This document shows positions 24,086 to 37,109 of a DNA stretch of 64,000 bases, in pieces. How positions within the stretch are numbered: position 1 is the first letter of the stretch; each line of letters opens with the position of its first letter. The DNA is from Sympetrum striolatum (Eukaryota > Arthropoda > Insecta > Odonata > Libellulidae): NCBI GenBank assembly GCA_947579665.1, contig OX388343.1:92360254-92424253 (forward strand). Reading direction: 5' to 3'. The notes beneath the pieces are model-generated. The model saw only the letters and a list, made by a program, of their open reading frames with translations, had not been told where the DNA came from and ran no database searches. The position numbers were made by a program, and so were the translations under genes.

Positions 24086-24119
24086 ATGAAGGAGATGCTG
24101 GAATCGGCGTCTTTTTATA
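24086..24119 (-). promoter_or_regulatory. Core promoter of gene 5 (TATA + initiator)
   Basis: TATAAAAAG at 24,111-24,119 on the minus strand, with initiator TTCATTC whose A is at 24,087, 32 bases downstream of the first T. A C/T-rich tract lies upstream at about 24,140-24,330. Confidence 0.78.
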
Positions 24120-24339
24120 CCTTTGATGTAAGATAGGTCCCTCCCCCGCTTCCTTTGTTTATCGATCCCCTCCACTCCGCCTAAGCTTTCGCTATTAGGT
24201 TCCAATCACTCCTATCCATAGGTTACTCGTTGACGTCCGGTACCGTCCGCCAGGACTCCGATGGCCTTCCTCTGTCCTCCCCTTCTTCGTCCCTTTCTAT
24301 CCCTCTCTCCACTGTCTTGTTTCCAGAAGCAATGTAACG

Positions 24340-25990
24340 ATTGCCAAGAAAATTCAGCCAAAGGGTTTAGTCGAGCTTTCCAAAGGGCTCATGCCGATCG
24401 AGAAGGTATGGGAGATGTCGTCATTAATTTTAGCAAAGCCCCAAGTGCAAATAGTTCGTTATGCTTCCCGATAAAGTACTGATTACTCTGATTATGATAT
24501 ATTATATATTTAAATAGTTTGTATGTAAGTATTCATGCATTCTAACAGCTTATCAATGCAGGAGCGTTTCTTGAAAGATTGAGAACTATGAATCAAATAT
24601 TTACGGAATAAATGTTTCAACTAATGGCTGAATACTGCCAGTTGAAGTGACAATACTGTAAAGATTTAGTTTATTTGCAAAAATGAATAATGTCAAAGTA
24701 ATATTCATTATTTCATGATATGTTGCTACGCTAAACCTCCTCAATTTGTCCTCGATGTGAGAAATGATTGCGCCTACGAGGAAAAAGATTACATAAATTC
24801 CACGAAAAGTATTATTATTACTATTTAAGAAAGGATTATAAAGAAAAATGCATTATATGGAGATAAGAAGATTTTATATGGAATATGTAGTCGATGGTTT
24901 TGCATATGTGTGCATACTGTACTATTCATGAATCAGAGTAACTCTCAAAATATTTATTTGCAACTCTTCTCTCCATTATTTTAACTGCAAGTTTTACGTG
25001 CATAATATTTCAGTGTGAACAGGCGTAAGATTTACCATTTATTCAAATTAATTGGCCGAGGTAGTACAGGAATCCATCCTAAATAACCAACCAAAGTGTT
25101 TTTTACCCCAGGATTTGATGCAGGCAAGATACTAGACGTTTCATCCTTTGATAGCCTTGTAATTTCGAAACCTTAGACGCTGACTTAGTAAAATAAAAAG
25201 AAAAGGATATTCCTCAAATCATTCCTTCTTAAATTTATGTTTTAATGCTTTTTCTCTTACTGCTTTCAGATCATTCGAATATAGAATCGAAGAAGTAGCA
25301 ACCCTATCGCCTTTCAATTTACACCGCTCGACGTCTGTATTAAAAATCTCACAAAATTTAACAATGAAATTTCAAAATGTAAATGTCGCTCCAATAATTT
25401 CCTTTACCACAAATAGTTTATGTTTTTTTTTAATTTGATTTACATTTTTGTAAAATTATAATTGTTTATGATTGTTTTAAATTTAGGGAATTTTTATGTT
25501 TTAATTAGAGTTTATAACTGTTTTAAGTTTAGGACATTCATAAAACGAACTTTAATAAATATCATTCCATATGAAATAATATCAGTTTGAAAATTCCATC
25601 CATTTACCCTTCTGGCTGATTTCAAAATGTTAATAGAAAGTGGAATTGAATGACATACCGCAGCATTTCCCCTGAAAACCTTGGAAGGAATTAGAGAAAT
25701 CTAGTCTTTTTCGGCTTATGAGTTGTTTTGTCCCACGTATTTTCCAATATTCAAGTCAAGGTCGACGATTTATTCTCTGGTAGAATGTTCTCTCCGAATT
25801 CATTATCTGTGGAAAGGACGATATCTGAAACCCTTCGCCACGAGAGCTAATAGATTATTGTTTTAATGGCATCCTGTTCAAATCGAAATTAAACAAGCAC
25901 TCTAAGGAATATAATTGCGTTTACTTACTTCTATAATTTCGATTAAGATTCAGTAAACGCCGATAAATTTCTAGGCCATAAAACCTACCA
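24340..25990. other. Intergenic DNA, no gene seen
   Basis: AT-rich sequence with no coding signature or element recognised. Confidence 0.55.
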
Positions 25991-25996
25991 ACTAGC

Positions 25997-26052
25997 TGAT
26001 TGGCGACAATCTAAGTGCAAAAGTTGATTGGCGACAATTTAAGTGCTAAATT
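25997..26052. repeat. 28-base tandem duplication
   Basis: Two copies, each beginning TGATTGGCGACAAT, lie 28 bases apart (25,997 and 26,025) and differ at a few positions. Confidence 0.75.
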
Positions 26053-26059
26053 TTTTACT

Positions 26060-28090
26060 TCATATAACGGAATTTCAAGGGTTATTAACGTTATGATTCA
26101 TAAAAGAAAAATTCTATTCGAGGAAAACGGGAGAATTTATTTCCACCGTTTGTCCCTTCCTAAGTCTTATTGCTACGTGTTTGTAAATTTGATGTAACTA
26201 TTAGAATGTCAAAAAAACAACATTTTCGTAATCTTTTAAACCCTTCTGCATTTCTTTATCATAAAATTTCCCTTTTCAGAAATATAAATTATTTTCTTTA
26301 TTCTTTGAACATGTCTGGATGTTATTTTATTTATCTCAAATAAAATGCGTCAGCATCAGTGTTTATGAAATTTAGAACATAGAAGGCTGGATGCTCGATA
26401 AGTAGACTAGCAAATCATTGATCAAGTTACTTATGTCGCGAGAGACAAATATGGAACAAGATAGGATAAACAGAGATCATAAAGATTATGATTCGGGATT
26501 ATCTTCTGGTATTATACATTTACACCGATTTAGTCGTTGCGCGTTTTACTCCAAAGCTAATCGATTCGTAACTTGTTAATAACTAACTACTTCCTTCCCT
26601 ATATAAAGAGTCCGGGCATTACTTTAACTGTGATATTCTTAATAGGATCAAAATTGAAATACTATAGTTGTTTCAATCGAAAATGTTTTTGCTATCGACT
26701 AATTTCGACTCCAATGGGCACCTTTGAAACCTTTACTTCCAATTTGCCTGTAACTTGAACTTGACTTCTAGTAAATGCATGATGAAGTCCCTCAGAAGAT
26801 TTTTAAAGTTTAACCGTAAAAAACTTGTAGAAGTAGAGTAGAGTATTTATCTTTAAGCAATCTTTATCAAAATTTCGCAGACTATCTTTCACTAATTCTC
26901 AAAAATGTACATACTTCCATGATTATTCTCCATCAGACACCGATATGGGTATTCAAGTACTTGAGAATGTAATTTTAAAAGAGTAAAATAATTCGAAAGC
27001 GTTTGCGGTAATTTTAAATTTGAGATCCACAGAAGATTATAAAAACTAAGAGAACTCGGAAATAAGTTACTAGAGGGTATTTTGTGTAATGTAATAGAGT
27101 TAGTAAATTTCGTCAGAGAAGCAGTGATCCAGAATCAAAGAAATTTTATGGAAAACGTATGTGCGTGATCTCGCATGGAGCGGTAACTACACTTCAAATA
27201 AAATCTCACTTCAGTGGATTTATAAGTTCTCCTTTATAAGTTCGACGGCAGCACTGAGATTATAATAAAAAGATCGAGAAAAAGGGTAACAAACAGAAGA
27301 AGAGTTAATCAGAATATATGCCACGGATGGACAAACCGGAGATGGGTATGTGGCGAATGAGAGTGTAATTGGATTTTCAGAAAAATTATTCATCACAGCA
27401 AAATATGGTTGATATGTAATGCCTTACGATGTTTTATTGTTAGGATATCTATTAATAATAAGATTTATGTTCTCTTCTTCTGACAAATGCGAAAAAGAAT
27501 CAATTTTTCGTTGCATCATATTCAAAGGGTGTCGATTTCCGGAACCTTGGACTCAGTCCCACTGATAAGACTCAGTAGAACATAGTTTTCGAAATACTTA
27601 TTCATGGTAACCTGGGTAGTATGTGCTTCCTTGCATCGTTGGACCATTCTAGATGCAGCAGAGTAACCACGCCGTGTTTTCTTTCTACCTTTGAATCTTA
27701 CGGCTTTTGGAATTACTTTTTAGCTATGACAGTATCCTACACCTCCATTATCTTCACGGCTCCATCTTCCAATGGTCACCACAAACAACCGAAGATATTC
27801 TTTCTTCACTTCTTCCTTTCTTAATAAGATATGCATTTTTTATTTTAGAGTCATTTATGAGATTGTAAATTTAAATTCTAAGATATTCTTGTACTTTATT
27901 TTCATATCTTCGCCCTTTACTTGATTAACTGTAGCAATTTTAAGTCTAATTTATTTAATTATGATAAGACCATGCTGTTCCTACGTTCTATGGCAGAGCA
28001 TATTAATATTTCTCACATGAAGAATATAAGAGAAAAGTAGGATGTCGTTTGAGTCAGTTGCAGCCATTATTTCTTCTTGAATTTTCGCAC
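26060..28090. other. Intergenic DNA, no gene seen
   Basis: AT-rich sequence; only short chance frames. Confidence 0.55.
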
Positions 28091-28094
28091 ATAG

Positions 28095-28290
28095 TGATGG
28101 TGATCTTCTGTTGTGCTGCGTAGTAAGTATCACCAGGAAGACCCGGGTTCGATGACGGACGGATAAATTGCAGCGAATTTCAAGGATATTTTCAATACTT
28201 TTTCTACTTTTGAGGACCCTCTCGATATGACGTCGACTTGAAATTTGTGTTATCAACATGCTTGCAGAATGCAAGCAACATTTTACTCGT
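28095..28290 (+). repeat. SINE-like repeat copy
   Basis: It starts near a pol III B-box-like ACCCGGGTTCGATGACGG. A GATATTTTCAATAC segment, GAGGACCCTCTCGATATGAC and GCAGAATGCAAGCAAC follow. The same order of blocks recurs at 55,550-55,740 with about 80% likeness by eye, so it is a dispersed family. tRNA origin is inferred from the B-box. Confidence 0.6.
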
Positions 28291-28299
28291 ATTGGTAAC

Positions 28300-28970
28300 A
28301 GCTTAGATTAATATGGGATTATTGAGTCACAATTTCTCCTTGAATAAAGAGGTAGGTATAAATTATAACCAAATTTTTGGTGCTAGTTCAATCAATAAAT
28401 TAGGAATTGTTTTAGATTGGCAAATATTATCATACAGTGTTGTTATATTGTTTTGTGAATATGCAAACGTGCAAGCAAGGTCATGTTTAAAGCCAGTGAC
28501 TAAGAAACAACAGCACAATGTTTATGATTATTCATTGACCTTATCGAGCCACAAACGCTAACGCTACAAATATTTTCAGGTTTTCGTTATATCGTAGCTC
28601 AAATATAACATTTGGGATAACGGATCTATTAACCTCGAAGCGATGCGAAAATTACATTGCATATTAATCAGAAAATAAGTATTTTAAATTTTTAGGAAAG
28701 CTTTCAGATATACAGGCTTCTAGACAAAATTTCCAGAGCTATTGCACCAAATCGGCCGAATTAAATGCCTAAAATACTTCGAGGGAGTCGTAGACATAAT
28801 ACTTCGCTACGTTTTAATACTAATAATCCAACAAAATCGTTATGAACATCATCATTACAATAATTATGTAAGTGAATATCGAGTATTAAATATTAGAGTA
28901 ATTATTTCGGACAAATGTTATCGGTTTTAAAGCAATATTTTATTTATAATTCACGTAAGAATTAGCTCCT
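28300..28970. other. Intergenic DNA, no gene seen
   Basis: AT-rich; nothing recognised. Confidence 0.5.
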
Positions 28971-28974
28971 GTGC

Positions 28975-29960
28975 GACGGATACTTCAATGACCGCTGCGG
29001 CCCAAAGGCCGTTTGCTGGAGACACTCTTAGATCTATAACCGTCCGCAGACTGCCGGTCTCGGTATGCACTTGCGGCATATGGGACAATGGAATCTCGAG
29101 ATCATTTGCTTCATGTGTAATGGGTCAACGTGCCAAGTCTCACATCTTAGCCAAAATGTATCGCGACAAAACTAGGGGCAAAGAAGCAGAGAAGAAAATA
29201 TCGGAAGCGGGGAAAAATTCTCCTCCTCATTACCTTATACCGATAGAAAAGGGCGCGGCATTGCATCACAATTCGCGTGATCCCCGCCGTCCGCGGAAAC
29301 GGCACGATCCTCACGAGTTTCCTTCCGAAAGGCTGGTCATGACATACGCGACCGGCTTAATCGCAAGACGACCGATAGAACTTACGCAACGACGCTCACC
29401 GTATCCCGAATGATACTCAAAAAATTGGGGAAAAAGTGACGAGGGAATTACCTCCGCGTCTCCGGATAGGCGGGGAGAAAGAGGTCAAATAGCGGCGTGG
29501 TAAGGCGGGAAGAGAACGCAAACCGTTCCATCTCGACGGATACCGTAACGAAGGAGAGAATGGGGCTCGTCTCTCTTCGGTGCAAACCTCCGACTGTTAC
29601 GGGCGAAACCACGGCAACATGTTTCTTCTTGTCCGACCGTGCGTGTGTTCTCGGAGGGAAGGGTGCACACACATGCACCCTATCACACCAGCTATCGACC
29701 GCTCAGGGACGTCAAACCTCTCTCTTAACGTCCGACCGCGTCCATTTCTCTCGATCTCAGATCGCATTTTTTGTCGTTTCGTTTACGGTTCGTTTTTTCC
29801 TCTTTCTGAAGGAAGCTCTTGCGTAAGAGATGAAAGTATGCGAATGGATGCGATAATCCTCTTGCATTATAAGGGAAACGATTATCCTCGGCAGACGGCC
29901 GAGGAGCTCTCTTGGTCTCGAATCCGACGTTCCGATAATGACCAAGGCCTTAATTACTTC
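28975..29960. other. CpG-rich island in AT-rich intergene
   Basis: For about 1 kb, base composition shifts to roughly half G+C with many CpG pairs (for example CTCCGCGTCTCCGG near 29,453 and CCCGCCGTCCGCGG near 29,282), unlike the flanks. Open frames of up to about 140 codons exist in several frames. Their composition (Arg-rich and unlike any family) suggests they are a by-product of GC content. It could be an unmethylated regulatory element, an unrecognised exon or promoter, or an old mobile element. Confidence 0.5.
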
Positions 29961-30019
29961 GCACTTTCGCAATTAGTGAATCTGTCTCAGGGTGACAGGA
30001 TCTCTTGGTAGACACAGTG

Positions 30020-30490
30020 GCTTCATCTGTTCCATGGAAAAGAGAAAGAGGTTGTTATGAAATTATTTTTCACCTTTAATTCGTAGGAAACTTGATTTCT
30101 TCGGTATTTCGTCTGTTTCTTGCGGAATGAATCACTCACAAATTTTGTTGCCTTTTTTGAGAAACTTTTCGTAGTCAGGAAGTATTAAATAAAACTTTAT
30201 GCAAACATGATAGCTAAAGAATACAACTCGAAAATATCAATACAGTAAGAAAAAAAAGGCATTTTTAGGAAATCTCCCAATTCGAACAAGGGTAATTATC
30301 AAAAATAACAAACTTATCAAAGAATGTGCGGGGCCATAAGGAGGACCCTAAAATGGTAAACCACCAGAGAAATGCAAATAATTTTATAAAACAATGGCTG
30401 CTCCCACACTACTTAATGGTTCGGAAACCTTGGCGCCTAAAGTTCTACATATCATCTTTGGTAGATTAGAGTCACCTCCAATCATGTTCC
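30020..30490. other. Intergenic DNA, no gene seen
   Basis: Ordinary AT-rich DNA; nothing recognised. Confidence 0.5.
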
Positions 30491-30493
30491 CAT

Positions 30494-30585
30494 TTATGTG
30501 ATCTGAAGAGATATTTGAGCTGTGTAAAATATTACCTTATTATGTGATCTGAAGAGATATTTGAGCTGTGTAAAATATTACCTTA
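30494..30585. repeat. 46-base perfect tandem duplication
   Basis: Copies at 30,494-30,539 and 30,540-30,585 are identical, each beginning TTATGTGATCTGAAGAGATA. Confidence 0.9.
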
Positions 30586-30599
30586 TAGCCAAATAACCA

Positions 30600-33500
30600 A
30601 AAAGGAATATGTGAGTCATGCTGTTAGAGATAGTATAACCTTGTATGACATTTGTGCTGAAATATTTTGATGTGACGCATCGCTATCTAAGGCTCTCTCC
30701 ATCATCTTTATTTGACTTCCAACCACATTTCTATTTCGACTCACCGGAAAATCATTCTGAAGTAGCTTCTGAAAATTGAAATTTACGAACTAAACTAATT
30801 TGGTAACTCCCAATAACTTTATTTTTACTAATATTTTTGATAATTTCTATAACTGTTTCACCCAGGATGGTTTTGATTCAAAATGCAGTCCCTGAAGCGG
30901 AATATATCATTTATTAGAAATATCCACCCAAATAACATTATATTTTCCTGAGAAATAATATGCGGCCGATTATCATATTTTCTTACGTGCCAATGTTTTT
31001 CAGGTAGTATTAATATCTTGTCGTAAATCATATAGTAATCGCCGATATATTTTTAGAATTGAAAATTATAAAGTGCGCATATTTTCATTCAGCCCTACTT
31101 TGTCAACATTTTCCAATCCCATCTTTACATACTCAGTTATCGATAATTTCTTAGCAAGAAACGTAACTTAATATTGATTCTTACTTTCATACACTATTGT
31201 ATTCTGTTCGATCGGAGAAGAAAATATAATTTTTCCCTAAGTTCTCTAATCAGCAACGTTCAAATATTTGGGTACAATTACTTTTTCATACCTATACGTG
31301 AAAAAATTAGATGTAGTCAAAGTCTCTCTGATCGCTAATCCTCAGCCAAAAATTATTCCGAATTAAACAAAATCTCCAATGATAATAAGTCCATTTTCAT
31401 CCATACCCGACGTCCAAATACCGGAAATGTAATACTCAGAAATTTGGAAGTTACAGATTGATGACGAATTTTGCTCTTACAGGCGTTGCCCTTGAGAATC
31501 CGAGGGGTAAACAGAGATGAAGAAAGCTAAAAGCGGAATAAAACTGTAATGTGTGATAGCTCAATTGGCTAGAGTGGAGAAAAATTTTACGCAGTTAGGC
31601 ATGCGTAATGGGCGTAATGTATTCTCTGAAAATTCTACTTCTTGTCTTCATTTGGGCTAATCTATCAATGAATGGAGCACGAGAAGGCTAGCAAAGCTGC
31701 ATGGGCATTGCAACATTCTTAATCGATTAATTTTTATCCACGCTACTGATCTTCGTGGACCAATTGAAAGGGCTGAGGGCTGGATTTGGCCCACTGTACA
31801 GTTTTTGCTCCAAAGGGATCTTCTTGCAAGGAGGAAAATCTGAATTAAAGTTCGATAGGGATACAGTCGCGTTCCACTGAAAAGGGTTTACTTTTCTTAA
31901 AACTTATCCGAACTGAGTTTTGCTTCCTGAGGTTGTCTCTCCTCCATGTATTCATAATAGTTGATGGCCTATATAATTCAAATTAACATAAGACCATCAG
32001 TCATCTTTTTACTCCACGGATCCAATGCAACTGTTGTAGCAAAGATCTCTGCAAAAATATTTTAGCCTTGCTAACTCCAACTAAGGGAAAATGACGATAA
32101 CTCCGTAGCATACTTTTGCACTCGTTGATATTCGCTATACGTATTGCGATTATTCGCGAGAGATTTCACTTATTTACATACAGAAGGGATTTTGGAAGGA
32201 GGTTCCAAGACCAACGATTCATCATCCTTCCCCTAGTGCTAATGGCAGGTCTTTCGACAAAATTCACACCACTTTCATTCCTGAAGACGTAGAGAAAGGC
32301 TTCATGTAGTAATCATCTATTACTTCCAAGTAATTAAGTCTACTTACATCTATTTCTCCATCGACACCGCTTAGTGGCTTCTGCCATCGTCCCATTTAGG
32401 AATACGAAATTTCCACCTCTCGATTTTCATCTTTATTAACATCCTGCAAGCCACCTTTCGACATGCGGCAATGAATAAGAATACCGCCGAAATCTTTATG
32501 AGCTATCGCAGCTACGCGTAAAAATTAAACATCTTTATGCAAAAGCTAACTCACGTAATCTATCGACAAGCCAAATTTTGATTGTGAGGTACAAGTGGGA
32601 ACTCGCAAAAGCAGTCGGAGAATCTATGTCGATACGTCTGGCGTATCAGCAGTTTCTCGTACACAATCTAATGCCAAATCCAGATCGTTTTTTTCTGGAA
32701 TTGGAGTAGCAATGTTAAAACTGTCCGATGTCATTCATGATCGAATACGTTGGTCGATCTCAACTTCATCTCTGATGATATGTAAATAGGAATTACTTAA
32801 TCAACGCCTTACCGAAGATTTTATGCTTTCATGGCAATAACAACGACGCACAGAGCGGATATTGAATGAAAGGTTGCATATCTCATGCGTGATCATTTCT
32901 ATAACTGCCATTACTCACTACCGACCCAATATAAGATTCCAGATTTTTCCAAAGCTACTCTTTGTAACAAAAGCACGCATATAAATCACAGAAGCCACAT
33001 TTAAAAGATGTTGAAATTATCATTTTACGTTTATTTCGGAATAACATCTCGAACCCTAAGTTTTGATTTTTATACACGAGAGCGTACTGGAGCGGACGTT
33101 ACGTTCGACAACGGAACGGAATCGAGGAATGTTGTGATGCGTACGTAGGGCTTATTCTCAGAAGAAATGAAGAAAGAATACAACTGGCTAGAGCGCATCG
33201 AGAATCAAATCGAACGAAACTAAACTTTAGAGGTCATCAAACCTACAGAACTTACAGCCTTCGTGGGAGGTCAACAAAGGTAGCGTTTGTCTGAAGAGAA
33301 CGTCTACGAGATCAGCTGAAACATTTCCGAAAATTTCCTGAAGGTTGCGTGGCATGCGTAATGTGCGTTATATAGGTATTATATACGTTCTGCAATGTGA
33401 TTAATATTCCTCAATCATTCCCGCTGTTCCAAATTGGAATTTAATCATTTTTCATCGTTGCTTCATGTCTCTTTGCAAGTTAAGTTACTTTGGGAACAAA

Positions 33501-34590
33501 TCCGTGCCCGGATTCGATAGGAAATCGAATCTCGAGAACTGCAGTTCTGAGCGAATTGAGCTCGGAGTGCATTCACTCACTATTCAAGAGTGGATTACGT
33601 CTCGCTCCATAAACGGCGTTCGTCCCTGAATTGAATGGCCGGTAAGCGAGCTTTTCAAGCGCGAGCACACGCGGAAGTTACGTAAACAGCGACGATAGAA
33701 GCAGAAATCTTTTGGAAGGAGAGAGGTGGCAGGCCATCCTTCGGAAAGTCCATTAAAAAAAATCGGCTCTCGAAGAAAATATCGCACGAGTACATAGACC
33801 GGTACTTCGGAGTCATTAGATCGTCCGTATCGAATGGGCGGTCTGATTCCATGAAGGATGTTGAATGTTTAGCACCCGAGCATATGATTGACGAGCAACG
33901 CAGCTTCTTCTGTTATTTTGTGAAACGCCTTGCATGGCGATTTCATGCATTGCAAATGTTAACTCTCGTATTTCTTGTTAGTAAAAACTGCAAAGATCTA
34001 ATATCTCGTACGATTTGCATTTATTTCTCTTTATTTATATCGATTTATTCTTGCTGTTAGTGCTAATCGCACCAATGAAAAATATAATCCATCCTTTTTT
34101 CGAGCCATTAAGGATTTCAATGATTTGAACACGCGAACTGTCAGCTTTCTTCGAGATGTCGGTAGTGCCGACAGCGGGAGCTTTTATGGAAAGCTATACA
34201 AGTATTCTTCTTTGGATACAAAATAAAAAATGAACAATAGTAGTGTATTTTACGCGATAGAAAAGATGATGAAAAGAAGGCCTTCCAATTTCGACAAATT
34301 TCCATTACATCTTACAGTTACATTACAAAAGCTTTTCGTGAACGGAAAAAACTCTGAAAACTACGTTTTCTGTAGTCAGTTACTCTCTCTCTCCGTCTCG
34401 CTACAATAGATAATTAGCTCGTGAAAGAGGTCACTGGAAGTTGGAGAGGTCCTTTTGTCGGGCGTTATATTGAGTAATTTTTCCTGTACCGTTCTCACGG
34501 GTCGCATTTGTTTTTTTGCCTCAGTACTAAAAATATCGGCTTCTGTATCAAATTCTATGAATTAAATGGTCACCAATCGCTTGTATTCCC
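30600..34590. other. Intergenic DNA, no gene seen
   Basis: Mostly AT-rich. A TAGCTCAATTGGCTAGAGT box near 31,557 looks like a pol III A-box from a decayed SINE. The motif GGCATGCGTAATG recurs at about 31,597 and 33,351. The part 33,040-33,850 is more CpG-rich. No gene was recognised. Confidence 0.45.

Positions 34591-34594
<4 letters not shown>

Positions 34595-34629
<35 letters not shown>
34595..34629. repeat. (TA)n microsatellite
   Basis: Seventeen TA units, directly abutting the 3' end of the LINE relic on the minus strand. Confidence 0.95.
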
Positions 34630-34631
<2 letters not shown>

Positions 34632-35035
34632 TCAGCCAGTTTCGATCTGACGTCAGATATAGCCTCCCTAAGTACTTTCCAATTTTCTCTGTCCTGAGAC
34701 AAGTTAAACCTAAGTACTACGTGATATCTCTATTCCACATAGGTCTTCTTTTTGGTCTTATCTCTTGGTATCCAATTGAGAACTGCAGATGTCTAACAGC
34801 TGTCGTTTCTTCTCGCAACATGGCCAGTCCACCTCCATTTTAGTGATCTTATCTATGATGTCTGTAACTCCAGTCATCATTCCCACCCAAGTGTTGCATT
34901 TCCTGTCTCTTCTTGTCATTCCCAGCATACAGAGCTCCATGCTCCTTTGCAGTGTCTGAAGTCTCTGGGTTATTGAAGCATTTAACACCCAAGTTTCACT
35001 ACCATAGGTCAGGACAGGTAGAAACTAAATCTGCC
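34630..35035 (-). mobile_element. LINE relic (endonuclease/RT type), C-terminal part
   Basis: The minus strand reads LPVLTYGSETWVLNASITQ then TLQRSMELCMLGMTRRDRK, followed by TGVTDIIDKITK. This is the conserved C-terminal segment of RT proteins from LINEs that are often mis-annotated as craniofacial development protein 2-like. The frame reads on to near 34,640 and then meets the (TA)n array. The 5' part is absent. Confidence 0.8.
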
Positions 35036-35039
35036 AAAA

Positions 35040-35910
35040 ATACTACTGAATGGGAGTAGCTTTGATGACATCTAGGATAGATTTCCGCAATTACGAACTG
35101 TCTTTTGAAACGTAAAGCAAATATTAAAGATATAAAGTCAGAGGTACCGGAAAGAAACTAAATATATTATTTATATTAAAAGGTTTCGAAAAATATCAAT
35201 CGATTTCTCAACTAACTCTTCGAAATATCAATAAATAATTATTGTATAGAAACCCACTGGGTCTGAAATCGCCAATAGGAGATCTAAGGTGAAAACAATA
35301 ATTATAATATTGAAAATCGTCTTTAAACTTTAAATTCAACAGCCTGTTGACTAGGGCTCTCTGAAATTTTTTAGTTTGCAATGTCTGGGGAAAGACTAAC
35401 GAAGTTTCAGGACTTAAAATTTGCGATTTCTACGGTAGCACGGATAAATTCCTTGAATGGTTTTAATATTAACTTCAGCTGGCATTGTTATTTGGAATTA
35501 GCAATCTATCTTTTCTCTGTAGATAAAAGTGGACTTCTTAATTCTACCTGCCACATACATCAGTTTTATTTCAACTTTTTAAATAGCGATTCACGCAATG
35601 TTATATTTTTTCAGATGGAAATGCTATGTTTGGAATTAAACGGTACAACGATTCTCAGATTCATGCAGTGTATGAATTTCACTGCCATTTTTTCAAATAC
35701 ACGAGAATCTTTCTTCGCCCTATGACCATTCTTGATACTTTCAATGTTCAAAAAAATCAATTGAATAAGAAGTCCCCCAGTAAATCTGGTCTTCTCGGTA
35801 TGTTAATAATAATAATAAAATTTTGGTCTCCATTAATGGGATTTACGAGGTTTAGTATTTTATTCAAATATGACCATTCCTACGATGAACTCTTTTTGAG
35901 CAAGGATGCA
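35040..35910. other. Intergenic DNA, no gene seen
   Basis: Two overlapping frames of about 115 codons (35,381-35,725 and 35,626-35,979) have Phe/Asn-rich chance composition and no recognisable domain. Confidence 0.5.
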
Positions 35911-35914
35911 CTAA

Positions 35915-35985
35915 CAAGGATTCGAAATCGGGACTTCTTTGTTGTAAGGTTAGCACCAGTCAAATCACTACGCCACTGAGGCTGG
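35915..35985 (-). repeat. tRNA-like SINE head
   Basis: The minus strand reads CCTCAGTGGCGTAGTG, a pol III A-box-like start, then GATTTCGAATCC, a B-box-like block about 45 bases on. The stem pairs of a functional tRNA are not all present, so a SINE remnant is more likely. Confidence 0.5.
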
Positions 35986-36249
35986 AAGGATACATCTTAC
36001 ATACGTAGTAAGATGTTTCTATACAATAAGACTGTAGATGATTATATATTTACCTCTCTCTTCTGAGGAAAGTAATCCATGGATTGGAAGCACGTGTTTC
36101 AAAAGCCACGGTGTCGTTGGATGACCCAGATAGTAATTACGCTAAACTAAATTTGCAAGGTTTATTGGTTTTGCAACAAGGATAGGTTCAGGAAGATACT
36201 CGCTAAATTACGAATTTATTTTCATTATTATAAATATTAAACGTGTCGA

Positions 36250-36343
36250 ACGGGCAAGTGAAAAGTTGTGGGAGCAATATTATTATTAACGAAAACGATA
36301 ATAATAGTTTATTCTGTCTTCATAAACTATTATTATAGCCCGT
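36250..36343. repeat. Inverted repeat / small fold-back
   Basis: ATAATAATAGTTTAT at 36,298-36,312 pairs perfectly with 36,322-36,336 around a 9-base loop. An outer ACGGGC/GCCCGT pair lies at 36,250 and 36,338. Confidence 0.65.
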
Positions 36344-36349
36344 ATTTTT

Positions 36350-36770
36350 TTCTATTTATTAATTAATCAACTTTTTTCTTATACTTTTGGATATTTTTCT
36401 AGTTCTTTCTTCTTTTTACTCATATTACGGCACAAAAGGATAATGATCGATTAAACAGGTTCAAAAAATCCGTGGCAATTTATAAACATATTTTCGATTC
36501 CTTTACGGCTATTTATTTAATTTAACCGTACATGTTGGAACATTATCACTATACATAACATGAAAAATTTGTTGGCAGCAAGAAATTGAGACCGAACTTT
36601 TCAAGCACCTTGAAAATCGAGGGTTAGGGGAGAGAAGGTTTCGAGGGTTCTTTTATCCTTTTAAAAATATCAATATAAAACTTAAAAAACATAGCATTTA
36701 ATAAAAATAAACTGCATATAATAAGGAATGAGCTTAGGAAAAGTAATGTTTTCCAGAATCGCGTATGAAT
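36350..36770. other. AT-rich DNA 3' of gene 6, no gene seen
   Basis: Nothing recognised. Confidence 0.5.
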
Positions 36771-36777
36771 TGGTAGA

Positions 36778-36783
36778 TTTATT
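36778..36783 (-). terminator. Polyadenylation signal of gene 6
   Basis: Minus-strand AATAAA about 330 bases after the stop codon. Confidence 0.6.
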
Positions 36784-37109
36784 TCAAGCTCTCGCTCTAG
36801 GATTTACGTCGAATATCCTCTAGGTTTTGAAGGATGATGGCGTGGAAGGTCTCGATATTTATACATAGGTCTAAACCGCCCGTATGCCGGACGACCAAAG
36901 AACAAACTTCGACCTCTTTTCCATAGGAACCAGACTCATAAGTCGGAGACGCACAAATTGATGACGTAAACAAAAGTGCTTCAAGTTGGTTGTAGGTCGT
37001 CGTGTTCGCTTCGTACAAATGGAAATGATGACTTTCTGCTCAGAGAGCCATCGTGATGAGTCGATGTAACACTGCTACTGTGATGTTTGAGATGATAATT
37101 CCTCGATCC

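Noticed and set aside
28988..30011. Several 70-143 codon frames in the CpG-rich island
   Set aside because: High G+C reduces stop codons in all frames. The products are Arg-rich with no domain, overlap one another on both strands and lack promoter or splice signals.
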